Of a stretch of 64,000 bases of DNA, positions 9,501-20,550 are shown one piece after another. A program made the translations under genes and the position numbers. The notes under the pieces were generated by a model. It saw nothing but the letters and a program-made list of their open reading frames with translations, was not told the origin of the DNA and did no database searches. Positions within the stretch are counted from its first letter, which is position 1, and every line of letters starts with the position of its first letter. The stretch is from positions 1,054,001 to 1,118,000 of the forward strand of contig NZ_AP022609.1 of assembly GCF_010729485.1 (NCBI RefSeq), written 5' to 3'. This stretch comes from Mycolicibacter hiberniae. Lineage in GTDB: Bacteria > Actinomycetota > Actinomycetes > Mycobacteriales > Mycobacteriaceae.

Positions 9501-9561
9501 GCTGCGCGACGACGCGGCGCCCGCCGTGGCTACCGAAAGGACCGTATTCACCCATGACTGA
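6499..9561 (+). CDS. mbtD: MbtD, mycobactin polyketide synthase (AT-KR-ACP)
   Basis: This is a 1020-aa partner of MbtC. An acyltransferase domain (GQGNQWPGMG, then Ser224 in VGHSLGE) is followed by a linker and a ketoreductase (SGGTGAIG near 685, with the Ser-Tyr-Asn pattern CSSVLALW...YAAAN). An acyl carrier domain ends the protein (Ser966 in LGLDSLL). It loads the extender and reduces the keto group to the hydroxyacyl unit. The GTG 6499 start overlaps the end of mbtC. Residues about 153-190 are an odd 38-residue duplicated insert (two copies of [18 protein letters not shown]) from a palindromic DNA element placed in frame in the AT domain, before GHSLG. The catalytic motifs around it are intact, so function is probably retained. 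Confidence 0.94.
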   Translation: MLTSHPTALPDGRIPVLISAHARDLVSAEAGALARWLNTHPVGVAAVAQTLRATRPVRRYRAVVRARDAAELIAGLDAVYRGEEHPLVARSHQPETARTAFVFPGQGNQWPGMGAELLGVAAYRAEADRCHDAFVRAGHASPLNYLRGTDDSDPVVQRGSTQESRSWDRRMDPVVQRGSTQESRSWDRRIDPVVVQAAQFTHAAALAATWRHFGVLPDITVGHSLGELAAAYTADVVELDAAVAVVAARAQLTDLLAADAPVRYGMAMLALDAAAAADMIAATPGWLELSVVNGPESVVVSGEWPAVQRILEVAAGRGVFARELPVRYPAHTSALEPLAGRMAGQLPDAQFHNTPVEFIGSVYGGPIPPGATFGQYWFDNLRRQVRFDLAAAAAVARGVTTFIEMSAHPTLLVALGDSVGAAQVLGSTDRDRPAGEALAANIAAAAIADPGYRWRDFTPPEPPALLRNFPHAPMHTTRLWAGVETPSARRRGPVVMAERWLPAAEPQRRPTPVAVVDYTGRSPELTARVVSALDGVGAELCNPADAEFLLLVAPLADAADIGGAAAGFAADAARQSAVRPGPNCRRVWLLTRGAEHLDGDPPTHPGSAALAALHRSTGFDYPDHTFAHLDLPAAPTAADLRAAAAALWLPDTEVAVRAGDLARRRFTESETPATLPAVAERVVISGGTGAIGMAYAAYCADHGAREIVLLSRSGAGDATAAQLESLRARTGATITAIRCDITDDAAVAALIAQYRPAPAGLLVHTASAEAVATSEVTEQSVRDALGAKVIGLDNLVRHWPLRPDARVLVCSSVLALWGGSGHGPYAAANRMADALVGRLRAQGLGASSIRWGLWRSVAVVSGQERDRIARTGLTPMAPEAAIIAGLLATPADPVILAADFDRLAVFFDSQGVPCPFEATLMPTPADPGTERPIGAVVAEELVSVLGVESPDDIDMHRALVDLGLDSLLALDLRKRLGRATGRRVALGPLLAGMTGAQLTAALRDDAAPAVATERTVFTHD
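6955..7068 (+). repeat. Two tandem 57-bp copies of a palindromic element inside mbtD
   Basis: Two units of 57 bp (6955-7011 and 7012-7068) are almost identical and followed by the native sequence GATCCGGTCGTG, which matches the unit start. Each contains an imperfect palindrome: GGTTCAGCGAGGCTC, a 9-nt loop, then GAGCCGAAGCTGGGACC, pairing through GGCTC/GAGCC, AGC/GCT and outer GGT/ACC. The length is a multiple of 3, so the mbtD frame is kept. A third copy of the same core lies in mbtE at 14992-15040 in another frame. Confidence 0.9.
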
Positions 9562-12500
9562 CGCCGTCGACCAGGCGACGACCGCGGACCTGCGGCTGGA
9601 ACTGCTGCGGCGCCGGCTCGCCGAACGTGGGCTGGCCGCCCCCGCCCCGGAGTCCGCGCCGGCTTCCGGCCCGGACGGGGTGCCCGGGCCGCCGACGATG
9701 AGCGACGGACAGCGCCGGATGTGGTTCGTGCAGGCGCTGGACCCCGACGGCGCGGTGGCCAACATCTCGGTCTCCTACCGTCTCACCGGCCCGCTGGACC
9801 CCACCCGGCTCGAGGCCGCGCTGGCCGCCGTCGCCGAGCGCCACCCGGTGCTGCGCACCGTCTATGCCGTCGACGACGCCGGCGAACCGCGCGCGGTGCT
9901 CGCCGAGGTGACACCCGGCTTTGCCGCCCACGACCTGTCCGATCTCGCCGAACAGGCCCGCGCGCTACGGCTCGAAGTGCTGGCCCAGCGTGAGTTCGGC
10001 ACCCCGTTCCGGCTGGAAAGCCAAGCGCCGCTTCGGCTCACCCTGGTCCGGGTGGCCCCGGAAGAGCACATCCTGCTGCTGGTGGCGCACCACATCGCCT
10101 GGGACGACGACTCCTGGGCGGTCTTCTTCACCGACCTCACCGCCGCCTACGACGACCCGGCGGGCTACGCCGCCCGACCGCCGGTGGCTGGACCGGTCGC
10201 ACCGGCGAGCTCCGACCACGGTGCGGACCTGCAGTACTGGCGCAGCCTGCTGGCCGAGCCGCCGGACCCGCTGGAGCTGCCCGGCCCGCACGGCTCGGCG
10301 GTGCCCCGCACCCTGCGTGCCGGATTGTGCACCCGCGCACTGCCCCCCGAGCTGATGGCCGGGATCGCCGAGCTGGGCCGTAGCGCCGGAGCCACCCCCT
10401 ACATGGTGATTGCGGCGGCGCTGTCGGCGCTCATCCACCGCTACACCGCCACCGATGACTTCCTGATCGCCTCCCCGGTGCTCAACCGCGCCGCCGGCAC
10501 CGAGGGCGTCATCGGCTACTTCGGCAACACGGTGGTGCTGCGTGCCCGCATCAGCGCCGCCGACAGCTTCGCCGACCTGGTGACCCGCACCCGCGACGCC
10601 GCAATCGGGGCGTTCGCCCACCAGGGCATCAATCTCGACCGGGTGGTGCGGGAGCTCAACCCGGACCGCCGGCACGGGGGAGTGGAACGGCTCACCCGGC
10701 TCAGCTTCGGTTTCCGCACCAGCCATGGGGACGGCTTCACCCCCGACGGGATTGCCTGCACGCGTGCGGACTACCGGGGCAAAGTCGCGCAGCTGCCGCT
10801 GGGAATCATGGTGGAGGCCGGCGCCGACGGCGCACTGATCGAAGCCGAGTACCTGCAGGACGTACTCGACGAGGCGCTGGTCGACCAGATGCTGCGCCAC
10901 CTGGTGCAGCTGTTGACCGCCGCGGTGGCGAGCCCGCAGACGGCGGTGGCCGAACTGGACATGCTCGGCGACCAGGATCGGGCGTGGCTGGACGCGATTT
11001 CACGCGGCCCGGATTTCGTTCCGTCCGCCGGCGCCCCGGCCACGCTGGGTTCGCTGGTGGCCGACCGCGCCGCCGCCAGCCCGCATGCCATCGCCGTCGT
11101 CGACGACCACGGCACGTACAGCTATGCCGAGATCAACGCGCGCGCCAACCGGGTCGCGCATCATCTGATCGCGGCCGGTGTCGGCACCGAGGACAAGGTC
11201 GCGGTGCTGTTCGGCCGCTCGGTGGACCTGGTGGTCACCGCCCTGGGCATCGCCAAATCCGGTGCCGCCTACGTTCCGGTGGATCCCGAATATCCGGCCG
11301 ACCGCATCGAGTTCATCCTCAGCGACGCCAAGCCGTCGATAGTCCTGGCCGAACCGCTGAGCGCCGAGGAGGTGGCCGGGCGGCCCGACACCGACCCCAC
11401 CGACGCCGACCGCGTGCGCCCGCTGGGTCCGGAGAACCTGGCCTACCTGATCTACACCTCCGGTTCGACCGGGCTGCCCAAGGGGGTCGAGGTATCCCAC
11501 GCCCCGATCACCGAATACCTGCTCTGGTTCGGTCAGGAGTACGGCATCGACGACACCGACGTCCTGCTGCAGGTCGCCTCACCGAGCTTCGACGTATCGA
11601 TCGGTGAACTGTTCGGAACCCTGGGAAACGGTGCCCGCCTGGTTATCCCGCGCCCCGACGGGCTGCGCGACATCGGCTACCTGACCGACCTGCTGCAGCG
11701 CGAAGGCGTCACCGCCATGCACTTCGTGCCGTCCCTGCTGGGCTTGTTCCTGTCGTTGCCCGGGGTCACCCAATGGCGCACGCTGCGCCGTATTCCGATC
11801 GGCGGCGAGCCGCTTCCCGGCGAACTCGCCGACAAGTTCCACGCCACATTCGATGCGCTGCTGCACAACTTCTACGGCCCCACCGAAACCGTGGTCAACT
11901 CCTCCCGCCACAAGGTCGAGGGCCCGCAGGGCAACCGGGTGGTGCCCATCGGCAAACCCAACATCAACACCACCATGTGGCTGCTCGACGACGCCCTGCA
12001 GCCGGTTCCGGTCGGGGTGATCGGCGAGATCTACATCGGTGGAACCCATGTGGCCCGCGGCTACTTCGATCGTCCGGGCCTGACCGCCGAGCGCTTCGTG
12101 GCCGACCCGTGGACCCCCGGGCAGCGGCTCTACCGCACCGGCGACCTGGCGCGCCGTAACGGCGACGGCGACCTGGAATTCATCGGCCGCGCCGACGACC
12201 AGGTCAAGGTCCGCGGCTTCCGGATCGAACTCGGCGAGGTGGCGGCGGCCGTCTCGGTCGATCCCAGCGTCGGCCAGTGCGTCGTGGTGGTGTCGGACCT
12301 GCCCGGCCTGGGCCGCAGCCTGGTCGCCTACGTGACCCCGGCGGGACCGGACGCGCAGGCCGACTCCGTCGAGATACCCCGGATCCGGGCGCGGGTGGCC
12401 GCGGCACTACCGGAATACATGGCGCCGGCGGCCTACGTGGTGGTCGACGACATCCCCATCACCGCGCACGGCAAGATCGACCGCGCCGCCCTGCCGGACC

Positions 12501-15500
12501 CGCAGCCGATCGAGAGCACGCCGTACCGGGAACCCCAGACCGCCACCGAATACCTGGTGGCGCAGCTGTTCGCCGAGTTGCTCTCTCGCGACAAGGTGGG
12601 CGCCGACGACTCGTTCTTCGACCTGGGCGGCCACTCGCTGCTGGCCACCAAACTGGTCGCGGCGATCCGCGCCCGCTGTGACGTGGAGATCGGCATCCGG
12701 GAGATCTTCGAAGCCGGTACCGTGGCCCGCCTGGCCGCCGTGATCGACGCGGCACCGGCCGGCCACGACGGCCAGACCGCCGCGCGGCGTCCGGCGCTGG
12801 TCGCCGTGCCGCGGCCCGACAACGTCCCGGTGTCGGCGGCGCAGCTGCGCACCTGGTTCGCCTACCGGCTGGACCCGAGCGCCGCCACCGACAACATCCC
12901 GCTGTCGGCCCGGCTCACCGGCCCGTGCGACACCGCTGCCCTGATCGCCGCGCTCGGGGACGTGGTGGCCCGACACGACAGCCTGCGCACCACGTTCCGC
13001 GAGATCGACGGCCTGCCGTATCAGGTCATCAATGCCGCCGCACCGGTTCCGGTGACCGAAATGCATTGCCCCCACACCGATCCCGATGCCGTCGCGGCGT
13101 GGACCGGCGCCCGGCTGGACGAGCAGCGCGGCGGCGCGTTCGTCCTGGAGCGGGACTGGCCGATCCGGGCGGCGCTGCTGCACCTGCCCGGCGACGAACG
13201 GGTGCTGTCGCTGGTGGTGCACCACATCGCCGCCGACCACTGGTCGGTCGAGGTGCTCTTCACCGACCTGCTGATCGCCTACCGGGCCCGGACCGCCGGC
13301 GCTGCACCGGACTGGGAGCCGCCGGCCCTGCAGTACGCGGATTTCGCGCACTGGCAGGGCGAACTGCTGCGCGATGAGTCCGGGCTGATCGACGAGCAAC
13401 GCCGCTACTGGATCGAGCAACTGGCCGGCCTGGCCGACGACACCGGGCCCCGGCCGGACTTCCCCCGTCCCGCCACCGCCAGCGGCTCCGGGGACTCCGT
13501 GGCGTTCAGCGTCTCCCCGCAGGTGCGCGCGGGGCTGGCGGCCCTGGCCCGCGAGACGGGCGCCACCGAATTCATGGTGATGCAGGCCGCGGTCGCGGTC
13601 CTGCTGCAGCTGGCCGGCAGTGGCGACGACATCCCGCTGGGCGTGCCGCTGGCCGGGCGCACCGACAACGCGCTGGACAACCTGGTCGGGTTCTTCGTCA
13701 ACATCGTGGTGCTGCGAAACCGGCTGTCGGGCAACCCGACGCTGCGCGAGGTGGTGACTCGCGCGCGGGAGGCCGCGCTGGGCGCCTACGCGCATGCCGA
13801 CCTGCCGTTCGATCGGCTGGTGGAGGCGCTCAACCCGGTCCGGACGCTGTCGCGCAACCCGCTGTTCCAGGTGGTGGTCCACGTCCGCGAAGCCGCCGAG
13901 GTCAGCCACACCGTGGCCACCGGTCCCGATGGCGATCTGGTCTTCCGCACCGTCATGCCGACTTTCGACGTCGCGCACGCCGACCTGTCGGTGAACCTGT
14001 TCACCACCGCCGACGGCTATGACGGCCATCTGATCTACCGCACCGATCTCTACGAGCGCGCCACGGTGGTGCGGCTGGCCGACTGGCTGGGCCGGGTCCT
14101 GGCGGCGATGGCGGCCGACCCGCAGGCAACGCTGCGCGACATCAGCCTTCTCGACGACGAGCAACGCCGCGAGATCCTGGAACGCAGCCGCGGCGCCGAG
14201 GTTCCCGCAGACGACCCGCGCACCATCGCCGACGTGCTCGCCGCCAGTCGCGGGTTCGACGGTGTCGCGGTGCGCTGTGCCGGAGCCGAACTCAGCTACC
14301 CGCAGCTTCATCACCGCTCCGACCGGCTCGCTGAGTTGCTGATCGCCGCCGGTGTGCAGCCCGGCACCCTGGTGGGACTGTCGGTGCGCCGTGACGTGGA
14401 TCTGCCCGTCGCACTGGTCGGCATCATGAAGGCCGGTGCCGGCTACTTCCCCCTGGACCCCAGCTACCCCGCCCAGCGCCTCGAGTTCATGATCGACGAC
14501 GTCTTCGCCGACGGCGGAGCCAAGGTGATTCTGGTCAGCGCTGATACCCGGGCTGCGATCCCGGCGCCCGACGGCGTGACGCTGCTGTGCGTGGACGATC
14601 CGCATGTGCAGGACGAGCTGGCCGAAGGCCTTGCCGGACTGCCGCTTCCGGTGCCGCATCCCGACGACCCGATGTATCTGGTGTTCACCTCCGGCTCAAC
14701 CGGCGTGCCCAAAGGCGTGCTGGGCACCCACCGTTCGATGAGTGCGCGGCTGAACTGGCAGATCGCCCACTACCCGGTGGCCGGCGACGACATCCGGCTG
14801 GCCCAGTCCTCGATGACGTTCCTGGAGGGCGGCATGGAGATGCTGGCCGGGCTGGCCGCCGGGGCAACCCTGATATTGGCCGACGACCACCAGTTCCGTG
14901 ATCCCGAAGCGCTGGCCCGGCTGATCGTCGACGAGCGGGTTGCCCAGGTGACCGCGGTGGCAAGCCTGATCTCGGTGCTGGCCGATTCCGACGGCGGTTC
15001 AGCGAGGCTCGACGAAGGAGAGCCGAAGCTGGGACCGCCGCATCAACCAGGCACCCTGCGCGGCCTGCGGCGGCTGGTATGCAGCGGCGAGCCCGTCTCG
15101 GCAGACCTGCTGGCCCGGCTCGGCACGGCGCTCGACGGCAATGCCCAGCTGCTCAACAACTTCGGCGCCACCGAGACCTCCGGTGCGGCGGTGCGCGGCG
15201 CACTGGAGCCGCCCACTCCGAAACTGGGCCGTCCCACGCCGGGATCGCAGGCCTATGTGCTCGACGACGCACTGCAACCGGTGCCCCCCGGCGTGGTCGG
15301 CGAGGTCTACTACGCGGGACCGCAGATCGTCCGCGGGTACTGGAAGCGGCCGGGGCTGACCGCGACAAGGTTCGTCGCCAATCCCTTCTCCGCGGTGCCG
15401 GGCGATCGGCTCTACCGCAGCGGGGACCGCGCACGCTGGACCGCCGACGGAGTGCTCGAGTTCGTCGGCCGCACCGACCACCAGGTCAAGGTGCGCGGCT

Positions 15501-16144
15501 TCCGGGTGGAGCTGGCCGAGGTGGAGGCCGCCCTGCGCGGCGTGCCCGGGGTGGCGGCGGCTGCCGCCCGCACCTGGGAACAGCGCGGTGTCACCACACT
15601 GGCCGGTTATCTGGTGCCCGCCGGCCCGGTGGCCGACACGGCGGAGTTCATTGCCGCGGTGCGCGCGGCGGTGGCCGCGACACTGCCCGGCTACATGGTG
15701 CCGTCCTCGCTGACGGTGCTCGAAGCCATGCCGCTCACGGACTCCGGCAAGCTGAACCGACCCGCCCTGCCGCAGCCGGCGGTGGCCACCCGCGGGGAAT
15801 CGGACCCACCGGTCACCGCCACCGAGAAGACGCTGGTCGGTATCTGCGTCGAGCTGCTCGGCGTCACCGCAATCGGGCGCAGCGACGGCTTCTTCGAACT
15901 CGGCGGCGACAGCATCCTTTCGGTGCAGCTGGCCGCCCGGGCCCGTGCGGCGGGACTGGACGTGGACCCGCGGATGATCTTCGAGCACCCGACGTTCGCC
16001 GCGCTGGCCGCCGCGATCGACGCTCAGGCCGCCGCCGGTGGCGCCGCCGACCCCGTCGACACGGCATTCGCGCCGATGAGCGTCTCGGGTCTGAGCGGCG
16101 ACGCGCTGGCCGATCTGACTGCGGCCTGGGGTGATTCGCCGTGA
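9554..16144 (+). CDS. mbtE: MbtE, dimodular mycobactin NRPS (C-A-PCP-C-A-PCP)
   Basis: This is a 2196-aa synthetase. The first condensation domain has [11 protein letters not shown] near 179. The first A domain has [11 protein letters not shown] near 632 and SFDVSIGEL, and PCP1 has Ser1028. The second C domain has [10 protein letters not shown] near 1221. The second A domain has [11 protein letters not shown] near 1711 and PCP2 has Ser2120. MbtE normally incorporates the first (N-hydroxy-acylated) lysine. The M. tuberculosis protein is 1682 aa, so this one appears to have an extra A-PCP. In the second A domain the usual FDxS segment reads TFLEGGMEM (about 1755-1763), with Leu1757 in place of the Asp that contacts the alpha-amino group. 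The A10 lysine (DSGKLNR) is present. Residues about 1813-1829 come from a palindromic insert. It overlaps mbtD by 8 bases and mbtF by 4. Confidence 0.92.
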   Translation: MTDAVDQATTADLRLELLRRRLAERGLAAPAPESAPASGPDGVPGPPTMSDGQRRMWFVQALDPDGAVANISVSYRLTGPLDPTRLEAALAAVAERHPVLRTVYAVDDAGEPRAVLAEVTPGFAAHDLSDLAEQARALRLEVLAQREFGTPFRLESQAPLRLTLVRVAPEEHILLLVAHHIAWDDDSWAVFFTDLTAAYDDPAGYAARPPVAGPVAPASSDHGADLQYWRSLLAEPPDPLELPGPHGSAVPRTLRAGLCTRALPPELMAGIAELGRSAGATPYMVIAAALSALIHRYTATDDFLIASPVLNRAAGTEGVIGYFGNTVVLRARISAADSFADLVTRTRDAAIGAFAHQGINLDRVVRELNPDRRHGGVERLTRLSFGFRTSHGDGFTPDGIACTRADYRGKVAQLPLGIMVEAGADGALIEAEYLQDVLDEALVDQMLRHLVQLLTAAVASPQTAVAELDMLGDQDRAWLDAISRGPDFVPSAGAPATLGSLVADRAAASPHAIAVVDDHGTYSYAEINARANRVAHHLIAAGVGTEDKVAVLFGRSVDLVVTALGIAKSGAAYVPVDPEYPADRIEFILSDAKPSIVLAEPLSAEEVAGRPDTDPTDADRVRPLGPENLAYLIYTSGSTGLPKGVEVSHAPITEYLLWFGQEYGIDDTDVLLQVASPSFDVSIGELFGTLGNGARLVIPRPDGLRDIGYLTDLLQREGVTAMHFVPSLLGLFLSLPGVTQWRTLRRIPIGGEPLPGELADKFHATFDALLHNFYGPTETVVNSSRHKVEGPQGNRVVPIGKPNINTTMWLLDDALQPVPVGVIGEIYIGGTHVARGYFDRPGLTAERFVADPWTPGQRLYRTGDLARRNGDGDLEFIGRADDQVKVRGFRIELGEVAAAVSVDPSVGQCVVVVSDLPGLGRSLVAYVTPAGPDAQADSVEIPRIRARVAAALPEYMAPAAYVVVDDIPITAHGKIDRAALPDPQPIESTPYREPQTATEYLVAQLFAELLSRDKVGADDSFFDLGGHSLLATKLVAAIRARCDVEIGIREIFEAGTVARLAAVIDAAPAGHDGQTAARRPALVAVPRPDNVPVSAAQLRTWFAYRLDPSAATDNIPLSARLTGPCDTAALIAALGDVVARHDSLRTTFREIDGLPYQVINAAAPVPVTEMHCPHTDPDAVAAWTGARLDEQRGGAFVLERDWPIRAALLHLPGDERVLSLVVHHIAADHWSVEVLFTDLLIAYRARTAGAAPDWEPPALQYADFAHWQGELLRDESGLIDEQRRYWIEQLAGLADDTGPRPDFPRPATASGSGDSVAFSVSPQVRAGLAALARETGATEFMVMQAAVAVLLQLAGSGDDIPLGVPLAGRTDNALDNLVGFFVNIVVLRNRLSGNPTLREVVTRAREAALGAYAHADLPFDRLVEALNPVRTLSRNPLFQVVVHVREAAEVSHTVATGPDGDLVFRTVMPTFDVAHADLSVNLFTTADGYDGHLIYRTDLYERATVVRLADWLGRVLAAMAADPQATLRDISLLDDEQRREILERSRGAEVPADDPRTIADVLAASRGFDGVAVRCAGAELSYPQLHHRSDRLAELLIAAGVQPGTLVGLSVRRDVDLPVALVGIMKAGAGYFPLDPSYPAQRLEFMIDDVFADGGAKVILVSADTRAAIPAPDGVTLLCVDDPHVQDELAEGLAGLPLPVPHPDDPMYLVFTSGSTGVPKGVLGTHRSMSARLNWQIAHYPVAGDDIRLAQSSMTFLEGGMEMLAGLAAGATLILADDHQFRDPEALARLIVDERVAQVTAVASLISVLADSDGGSARLDEGEPKLGPPHQPGTLRGLRRLVCSGEPVSADLLARLGTALDGNAQLLNNFGATETSGAAVRGALEPPTPKLGRPTPGSQAYVLDDALQPVPPGVVGEVYYAGPQIVRGYWKRPGLTATRFVANPFSAVPGDRLYRSGDRARWTADGVLEFVGRTDHQVKVRGFRVELAEVEAALRGVPGVAAAAARTWEQRGVTTLAGYLVPAGPVADTAEFIAAVRAAVAATLPGYMVPSSLTVLEAMPLTDSGKLNRPALPQPAVATRGESDPPVTATEKTLVGICVELLGVTAIGRSDGFFELGGDSILSVQLAARARAAGLDVDPRMIFEHPTFAALAAAIDAQAAAGGAADPVDTAFAPMSVSGLSGDALADLTAAWGDSP
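14992..15040 (+). repeat. Third copy of the palindromic element, inside mbtE
   Basis: CGGCGGTTCAGCGAGGCTC, a 9-nt loop (GACGAAGGA) and a right arm beginning GAGCCGAAGCTGGGACC and ending CGCCG form a palindrome with outer arms CGGCGGT/ACCGCCG perfectly paired. Its core differs from the mbtD copies by a single base in the loop. It is read here one frame over ([17 protein letters not shown]) from mbtD, and stays open. It sits in a loop of the second A domain just before the conserved [10 protein letters not shown] stretch. Confidence 0.88.
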
Positions 16145-19100
16145 CCGAGTCGACCGCAGAGCGCGCCACCGCGCCCGCGGCGGCGGCCATCGAGGACGTG
16201 CTGGCACTGTCCCCGCTGCAGCAGGGACTGTTCTCGCTGGCCAAACTGGCCACCGACGACGGAGCCGGGACCGGCGGCGCGGGCGACGGGCTGGACATCT
16301 ACACCGTGCAGTTCGTCATCGACATCGTCGGGCCCGTCGACGCCGCGCTGCTGCGCCGCAGCGCGCAGACCATGCTCGCCCGGCACGCCAACCTGCGGGC
16401 CTCGTTCTGGGATGTCGACCTGCCGCACCCGGTGCAGATCATACCGGCGAAGGTAGTCCTGCCGTGGCGCGAGATCGATTCTGCACCAAGTGAATTCGAA
16501 GAGATTGCCCGCGCCGAGCGGACCGCCAACTTCGACCTGGCCCGCGGCCCGCTGCTGCGCTTTGTGCTGGCCCGGTCCGCCCCCGGCCAATACCGGCTGA
16601 TCCTCACCGTGCACCACCTGCTGCTCGACGGGTGGTCGATGGCGGTGTTCTTCGACGAAATGGTGGCCATCTACCGGGCCGGGGGCACCGATCCGCTGCC
16701 ACCGCCGCGCCCCTACCGCGATTACATCGGCTGGCTGGCCGGCCAGGACACCGACGCCGCGGCGCAGCGCTGGCGCGAGTACCTGGCCCCGCTGAGCGCC
16801 CCGACCATGCTGGCCGGCGGGCGGGCCGCGGTGGGCGGCGCCGCCCCGCAGACCCATCAGGTCAGCCTGGACGACGATGCCACCGCCGGCCTGACCGAGT
16901 GGGCGCGGCGGCACGGACTGACCCTGAACACGGTGCTGCAGTTCGCCTGGGCGGTGGTGCTCGGCCGGCTCACCGACCGGACGGACGTGGCGTTCGGATC
17001 GGTGGTCTCGGGCCGCCCCCAGCAACTCACCGGCGTCGAGACCATGGTCGGCCTGTTCATCAACACCGTCCCGGTGGCCGTCTCGACGCCGCCACGCGCC
17101 CCGGTGATCGCCACCTGCCAAGCGCTGCAGCGCGATACCGCCGCCATGCGCGACCTCGGTTACCTGAGCCTGTCGACGGTGCAGCGGGCCAGCGCCAACG
17201 CGGTGTTCGACACGCTGCTGGTGTTCGAGAACGCGCCGATCGGCTCGGCGTCGGCCGGGGTCACCACACCCGACGGGGTGCGCTTCATCCCGGTCACCGT
17301 GGAAAGCCTCACCCACTATCCGCTGACCCTGGTCAGCTACCCGCCCCGCGACGGGCGGCTGACCGTGCTGCTCGAGGCCGTCCCCGAGGCGCTGGGGGAG
17401 CTGTCGATCCCCGACCTGGGCCAGCGCCTGCTGCAGGTGCTGCGCCAGCTGGCCGACCCGGCACGGTCCCGCGTCGCCGACCTGGATGTGCTGCTGCCCG
17501 CCGAACGGTCCCGCCTGGTCGATCCGGCGCCGGCGGAACAGTCCTCGGTGCCCGCATTGTTCGCCGCGGCGGCCGCCGCGCACCCGGACAACACCGCCCT
17601 CACCGGCGAGGATCGCAGCCTGACCTACGCCGAACTGGCGGCCGAATCCGGCGCGCTGTCGCGCGCGCTGGCCGGTCGCGGAATCGGCCCCGAGGACCGG
17701 GTGGCGATCGCGCTGCCCCGCTCGCTGGACTCGGTCATCGCGATCCTGGCGGTCTTGCGGGCCGGGGCGGCCTACGTTCCGGTGGACATCAGCCTGCCCC
17801 CGGCGCGCATCGAATCGATCCTCCGGCAGTCTGATCCGAGAATCGTGCTGACCGCCGACGAGCTGGCGCAGCTGCGTTCACCGGGAGTCGCGGAGCGCCC
17901 GGTGCCGGCGGCGATCCACCCCGACTCGGCGGCCTACGTGATCTTCACCTCCGGATCCACCGGGGAGCCCAAGGGTGTGGTCGGCACCCACCGCGCGCTG
18001 GCGTCCTACTTCGCCGACCACCAGCAGCGCATGTATGCGCCCGCGGTCGCGCGCCTGGGCCGGCCGCTGCGGGTGGCGCACGCCTGGTCGCTGAGCTTCG
18101 ACGCGAGCTGGCAACCGCTGGTGGGCCTGCTGGGCGGCCAGAGCGTGCACCTGTTCTCCGCTGAGCAGATGCGTGACGCCGAGGCGATCATCGACGGCAT
18201 CCGCACCCACCGGCTGGACATGATCGACACGTCGCCGTCGATGTTCACCCAACTGTTCGACGCCGGCCTGCTCGACGACGCATCCGACCACCGCCTCACC
18301 GTGCTGGCCCTCGGCGGCGAGGCGATCGCCCCGCACACCTGGGCGCGACTGCGCGCGGCGCCCTCGACGGCGGTGCACAACTGCTACGGGCCCACCGAGA
18401 CCACGGTGGAAGCCGTGGTGGCCGACGTCGCCGACACCGAGGTGCCGGTGATCGGCGAAGCGGTGCGGGGCATGAGCGCCCACGTGCTGGACTCCGCGCT
18501 GCGAGAGGTCCCGGACGGCGTGGCCGGCGAGCTGTACCTGGCCGGCGCGCAGGTCACCCGGGGCTATCTGGGCCGCGCCGGGGCGACCGCGAGCCGCTAT
18601 GTGGCCGACCCCTTCCGCAACGGCAGCCGGATGTACCGCACGGGCGACCTGGTCCGGCGCCGCCCCGACGGCCGCCTGGTCTACCTCGGGCGCGCTGACG
18701 ACCAGGTCAAAGTGCGCGGCTACCGGGTCGAGATCGCCGAAGTCGAGGCGGCGCTGGCCGCGGCCACCGGCGTGACCGCCGCGGCGGTTCTGCCGGTGCG
18801 GGGGCCGGCCGGAACCCAGCTGGCCGGTTTCGTCACCGGGGCACAGGCCGACTCCGCGCGGATCCGCACCGAGATCGGTGCCCGGCTGCCGGCCTACCTG
18901 ATTCCGGCCCGGATCACCGTCGTGGATTCGATGCCGTTGACCGCCAACGGCAAACTGGACACCGACACGCTGCTGGAGCTGCTGGCCCAAGCCGGCTTCG
19001 GGACCGGCGGCGCCGCGCAGGCGGCCACCGACACCGAACGGGTTTTGGCGGAGGTACTCGCCGAGGTGTTCGGCAGCGCCGGGGATGCGGCAGGTGTCGA

Positions 19101-20550
19101 GGCTGACCTGCGGGATCTGGGCTTGGACAGCATCGTCGCCCTGTCGTTGGTGCGGGCGGCCCGCCGGCGCGGACTGCCCCTGCGCCCTCGGACCGTGCTG
19201 AGCTGCCACACGATCCGCGACCTGGCCGCCGCGGTGGACAACGAGGTGGCCGAAGCCCAAGCAGCGGCGGACCAGCCCGGCGGCATCGCCGAGGACGCGC
19301 CGATTCCTTTGTTGCCGGCCGGCCGTTGGCTCTACCAGTACGGCAGCCCGCGCCGGCTGGGACAGGTCGAGGCGGTCCGACTGCCCGAGGGCACCGAGCC
19401 CGAGCGGCTGCGGGCGGCATTGGCCGCGATCATCGCCGCGCACCCGGTGTTGCACGCCCGCCTCGAGCCGGTCGAGCTGACGCTGTGCCCCGGCGAGCCC
19501 GCCGACGTCCTCACCGAGATCGCCGTCGAGGCCGCCGATCTGGCCGTGGTCACCGAGCACGGCGCCCGGCTGTTGGAACGCCTGGACCCCGAGGCCGGCG
19601 TCATGCTGGGTGCGGTGTGGCTGCGCCCGCCCGACGGGGCAGGCGTGCTGGTGCTGGCCGGACACGTGCTGGCCCTGGACCCGGTGTCGTGGCAGGTGGT
19701 GCTCGGCGAACTGCACGCCGCACTGGCCGGGGCGGAGCCGTTGCCCGAGCGCAGCGGCTACCGGCGCTGGGCGGCGGCGCTGGCGCAGCGCGCGCAGACA
19801 TTGGACACGGTCGACTACTGGGCCGCCCAGCTGGCCGGCGACGATCCGGACCTGGGCGCCCGGCGGGTCGACCCGCGACGCGATCGCGCCGGTGACCTCA
19901 CGGTGTCGGTGACCGTGGCCGATCCGGCGATCACCGCCGCGCTGCTGGCCGCCGCACCGATTCCGATGCATAACCTGCTGGTGGCGGCGACCGCGCGCGC
20001 GATCGGGGCCTGGCGGGCCCGCCGCGGGCAGGCCGGTGCGCCGCCGCTGCTGGCCGTGGAGACCCACGGGCGCGCCGAGGACGTGGTGACCGGGGTGGAC
20101 ACCAGCGACATCGCCGGTCTGCTGTCGGCGATCTATCCGCTGCGGATCGCCCAGCCCGACCCGGCTGGCGTGGCGTGCGCCCTGGCCGACATCCCGGGCG
20201 GGGGAATCGATTACGGGCTGCTGGCCTACCTGCGGGCCGACACGGCTGAGCGGCTGGCGGCCTACCCGGGGCCGCAGCTGTTGTTGAACTATCTGGGTCG
20301 CGTCGATTACGCCGGCGGCGGGCCGGCGGTGGCGCCGGATCTGATCGCCGGCCTGCCGTCGGTTCCCGAACCCGGCCAGGCCGTGCGGCACGAGCTGAGT
20401 ATCTTCGCCGCGGTGGCCGATCTGGGGGCCGGGGAGGCGCTGATGACCCAGTGGCGCACGCTGCCCGATATCCTCGACGCCGCCGAGATCACACAACTGC
20501 AAGGGCTGTTCGCCGACAGTCTCGCCGAACTGGTGGAGGAACTGCGATGA
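16141..20550 (+). CDS. mbtF: MbtF, terminal mycobactin NRPS (C-A-PCP plus C/E-type terminal domain)
   Basis: This 1469-aa synthetase matches the 1461 aa of M. tuberculosis. The condensation domain has [11 protein letters not shown] near 157. The A domain has [11 protein letters not shown] near 601, SFDASWQPL and YGPTETTVE. The PCP has Ser997 in LGLDSIV. The C-terminal 450 residues are a condensation/epimerisation-type domain with a degenerate active-site motif, [11 protein letters not shown] near 1173, where the second His of HHxxxD is replaced. MbtF adds the second lysine, which is released as a seven-membered lactam; the terminal domain is the likely cyclising part. It overlaps mbtE (GTGA) and mbtG (ATGA). 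Confidence 0.94.
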   Translation: MTESTAERATAPAAAAIEDVLALSPLQQGLFSLAKLATDDGAGTGGAGDGLDIYTVQFVIDIVGPVDAALLRRSAQTMLARHANLRASFWDVDLPHPVQIIPAKVVLPWREIDSAPSEFEEIARAERTANFDLARGPLLRFVLARSAPGQYRLILTVHHLLLDGWSMAVFFDEMVAIYRAGGTDPLPPPRPYRDYIGWLAGQDTDAAAQRWREYLAPLSAPTMLAGGRAAVGGAAPQTHQVSLDDDATAGLTEWARRHGLTLNTVLQFAWAVVLGRLTDRTDVAFGSVVSGRPQQLTGVETMVGLFINTVPVAVSTPPRAPVIATCQALQRDTAAMRDLGYLSLSTVQRASANAVFDTLLVFENAPIGSASAGVTTPDGVRFIPVTVESLTHYPLTLVSYPPRDGRLTVLLEAVPEALGELSIPDLGQRLLQVLRQLADPARSRVADLDVLLPAERSRLVDPAPAEQSSVPALFAAAAAAHPDNTALTGEDRSLTYAELAAESGALSRALAGRGIGPEDRVAIALPRSLDSVIAILAVLRAGAAYVPVDISLPPARIESILRQSDPRIVLTADELAQLRSPGVAERPVPAAIHPDSAAYVIFTSGSTGEPKGVVGTHRALASYFADHQQRMYAPAVARLGRPLRVAHAWSLSFDASWQPLVGLLGGQSVHLFSAEQMRDAEAIIDGIRTHRLDMIDTSPSMFTQLFDAGLLDDASDHRLTVLALGGEAIAPHTWARLRAAPSTAVHNCYGPTETTVEAVVADVADTEVPVIGEAVRGMSAHVLDSALREVPDGVAGELYLAGAQVTRGYLGRAGATASRYVADPFRNGSRMYRTGDLVRRRPDGRLVYLGRADDQVKVRGYRVEIAEVEAALAAATGVTAAAVLPVRGPAGTQLAGFVTGAQADSARIRTEIGARLPAYLIPARITVVDSMPLTANGKLDTDTLLELLAQAGFGTGGAAQAATDTERVLAEVLAEVFGSAGDAAGVEADLRDLGLDSIVALSLVRAARRRGLPLRPRTVLSCHTIRDLAAAVDNEVAEAQAAADQPGGIAEDAPIPLLPAGRWLYQYGSPRRLGQVEAVRLPEGTEPERLRAALAAIIAAHPVLHARLEPVELTLCPGEPADVLTEIAVEAADLAVVTEHGARLLERLDPEAGVMLGAVWLRPPDGAGVLVLAGHVLALDPVSWQVVLGELHAALAGAEPLPERSGYRRWAAALAQRAQTLDTVDYWAAQLAGDDPDLGARRVDPRRDRAGDLTVSVTVADPAITAALLAAAPIPMHNLLVAATARAIGAWRARRGQAGAPPLLAVETHGRAEDVVTGVDTSDIAGLLSAIYPLRIAQPDPAGVACALADIPGGGIDYGLLAYLRADTAERLAAYPGPQLLLNYLGRVDYAGGGPAVAPDLIAGLPSVPEPGQAVRHELSIFAAVADLGAGEALMTQWRTLPDILDAAEITQLQGLFADSLAELVEELR

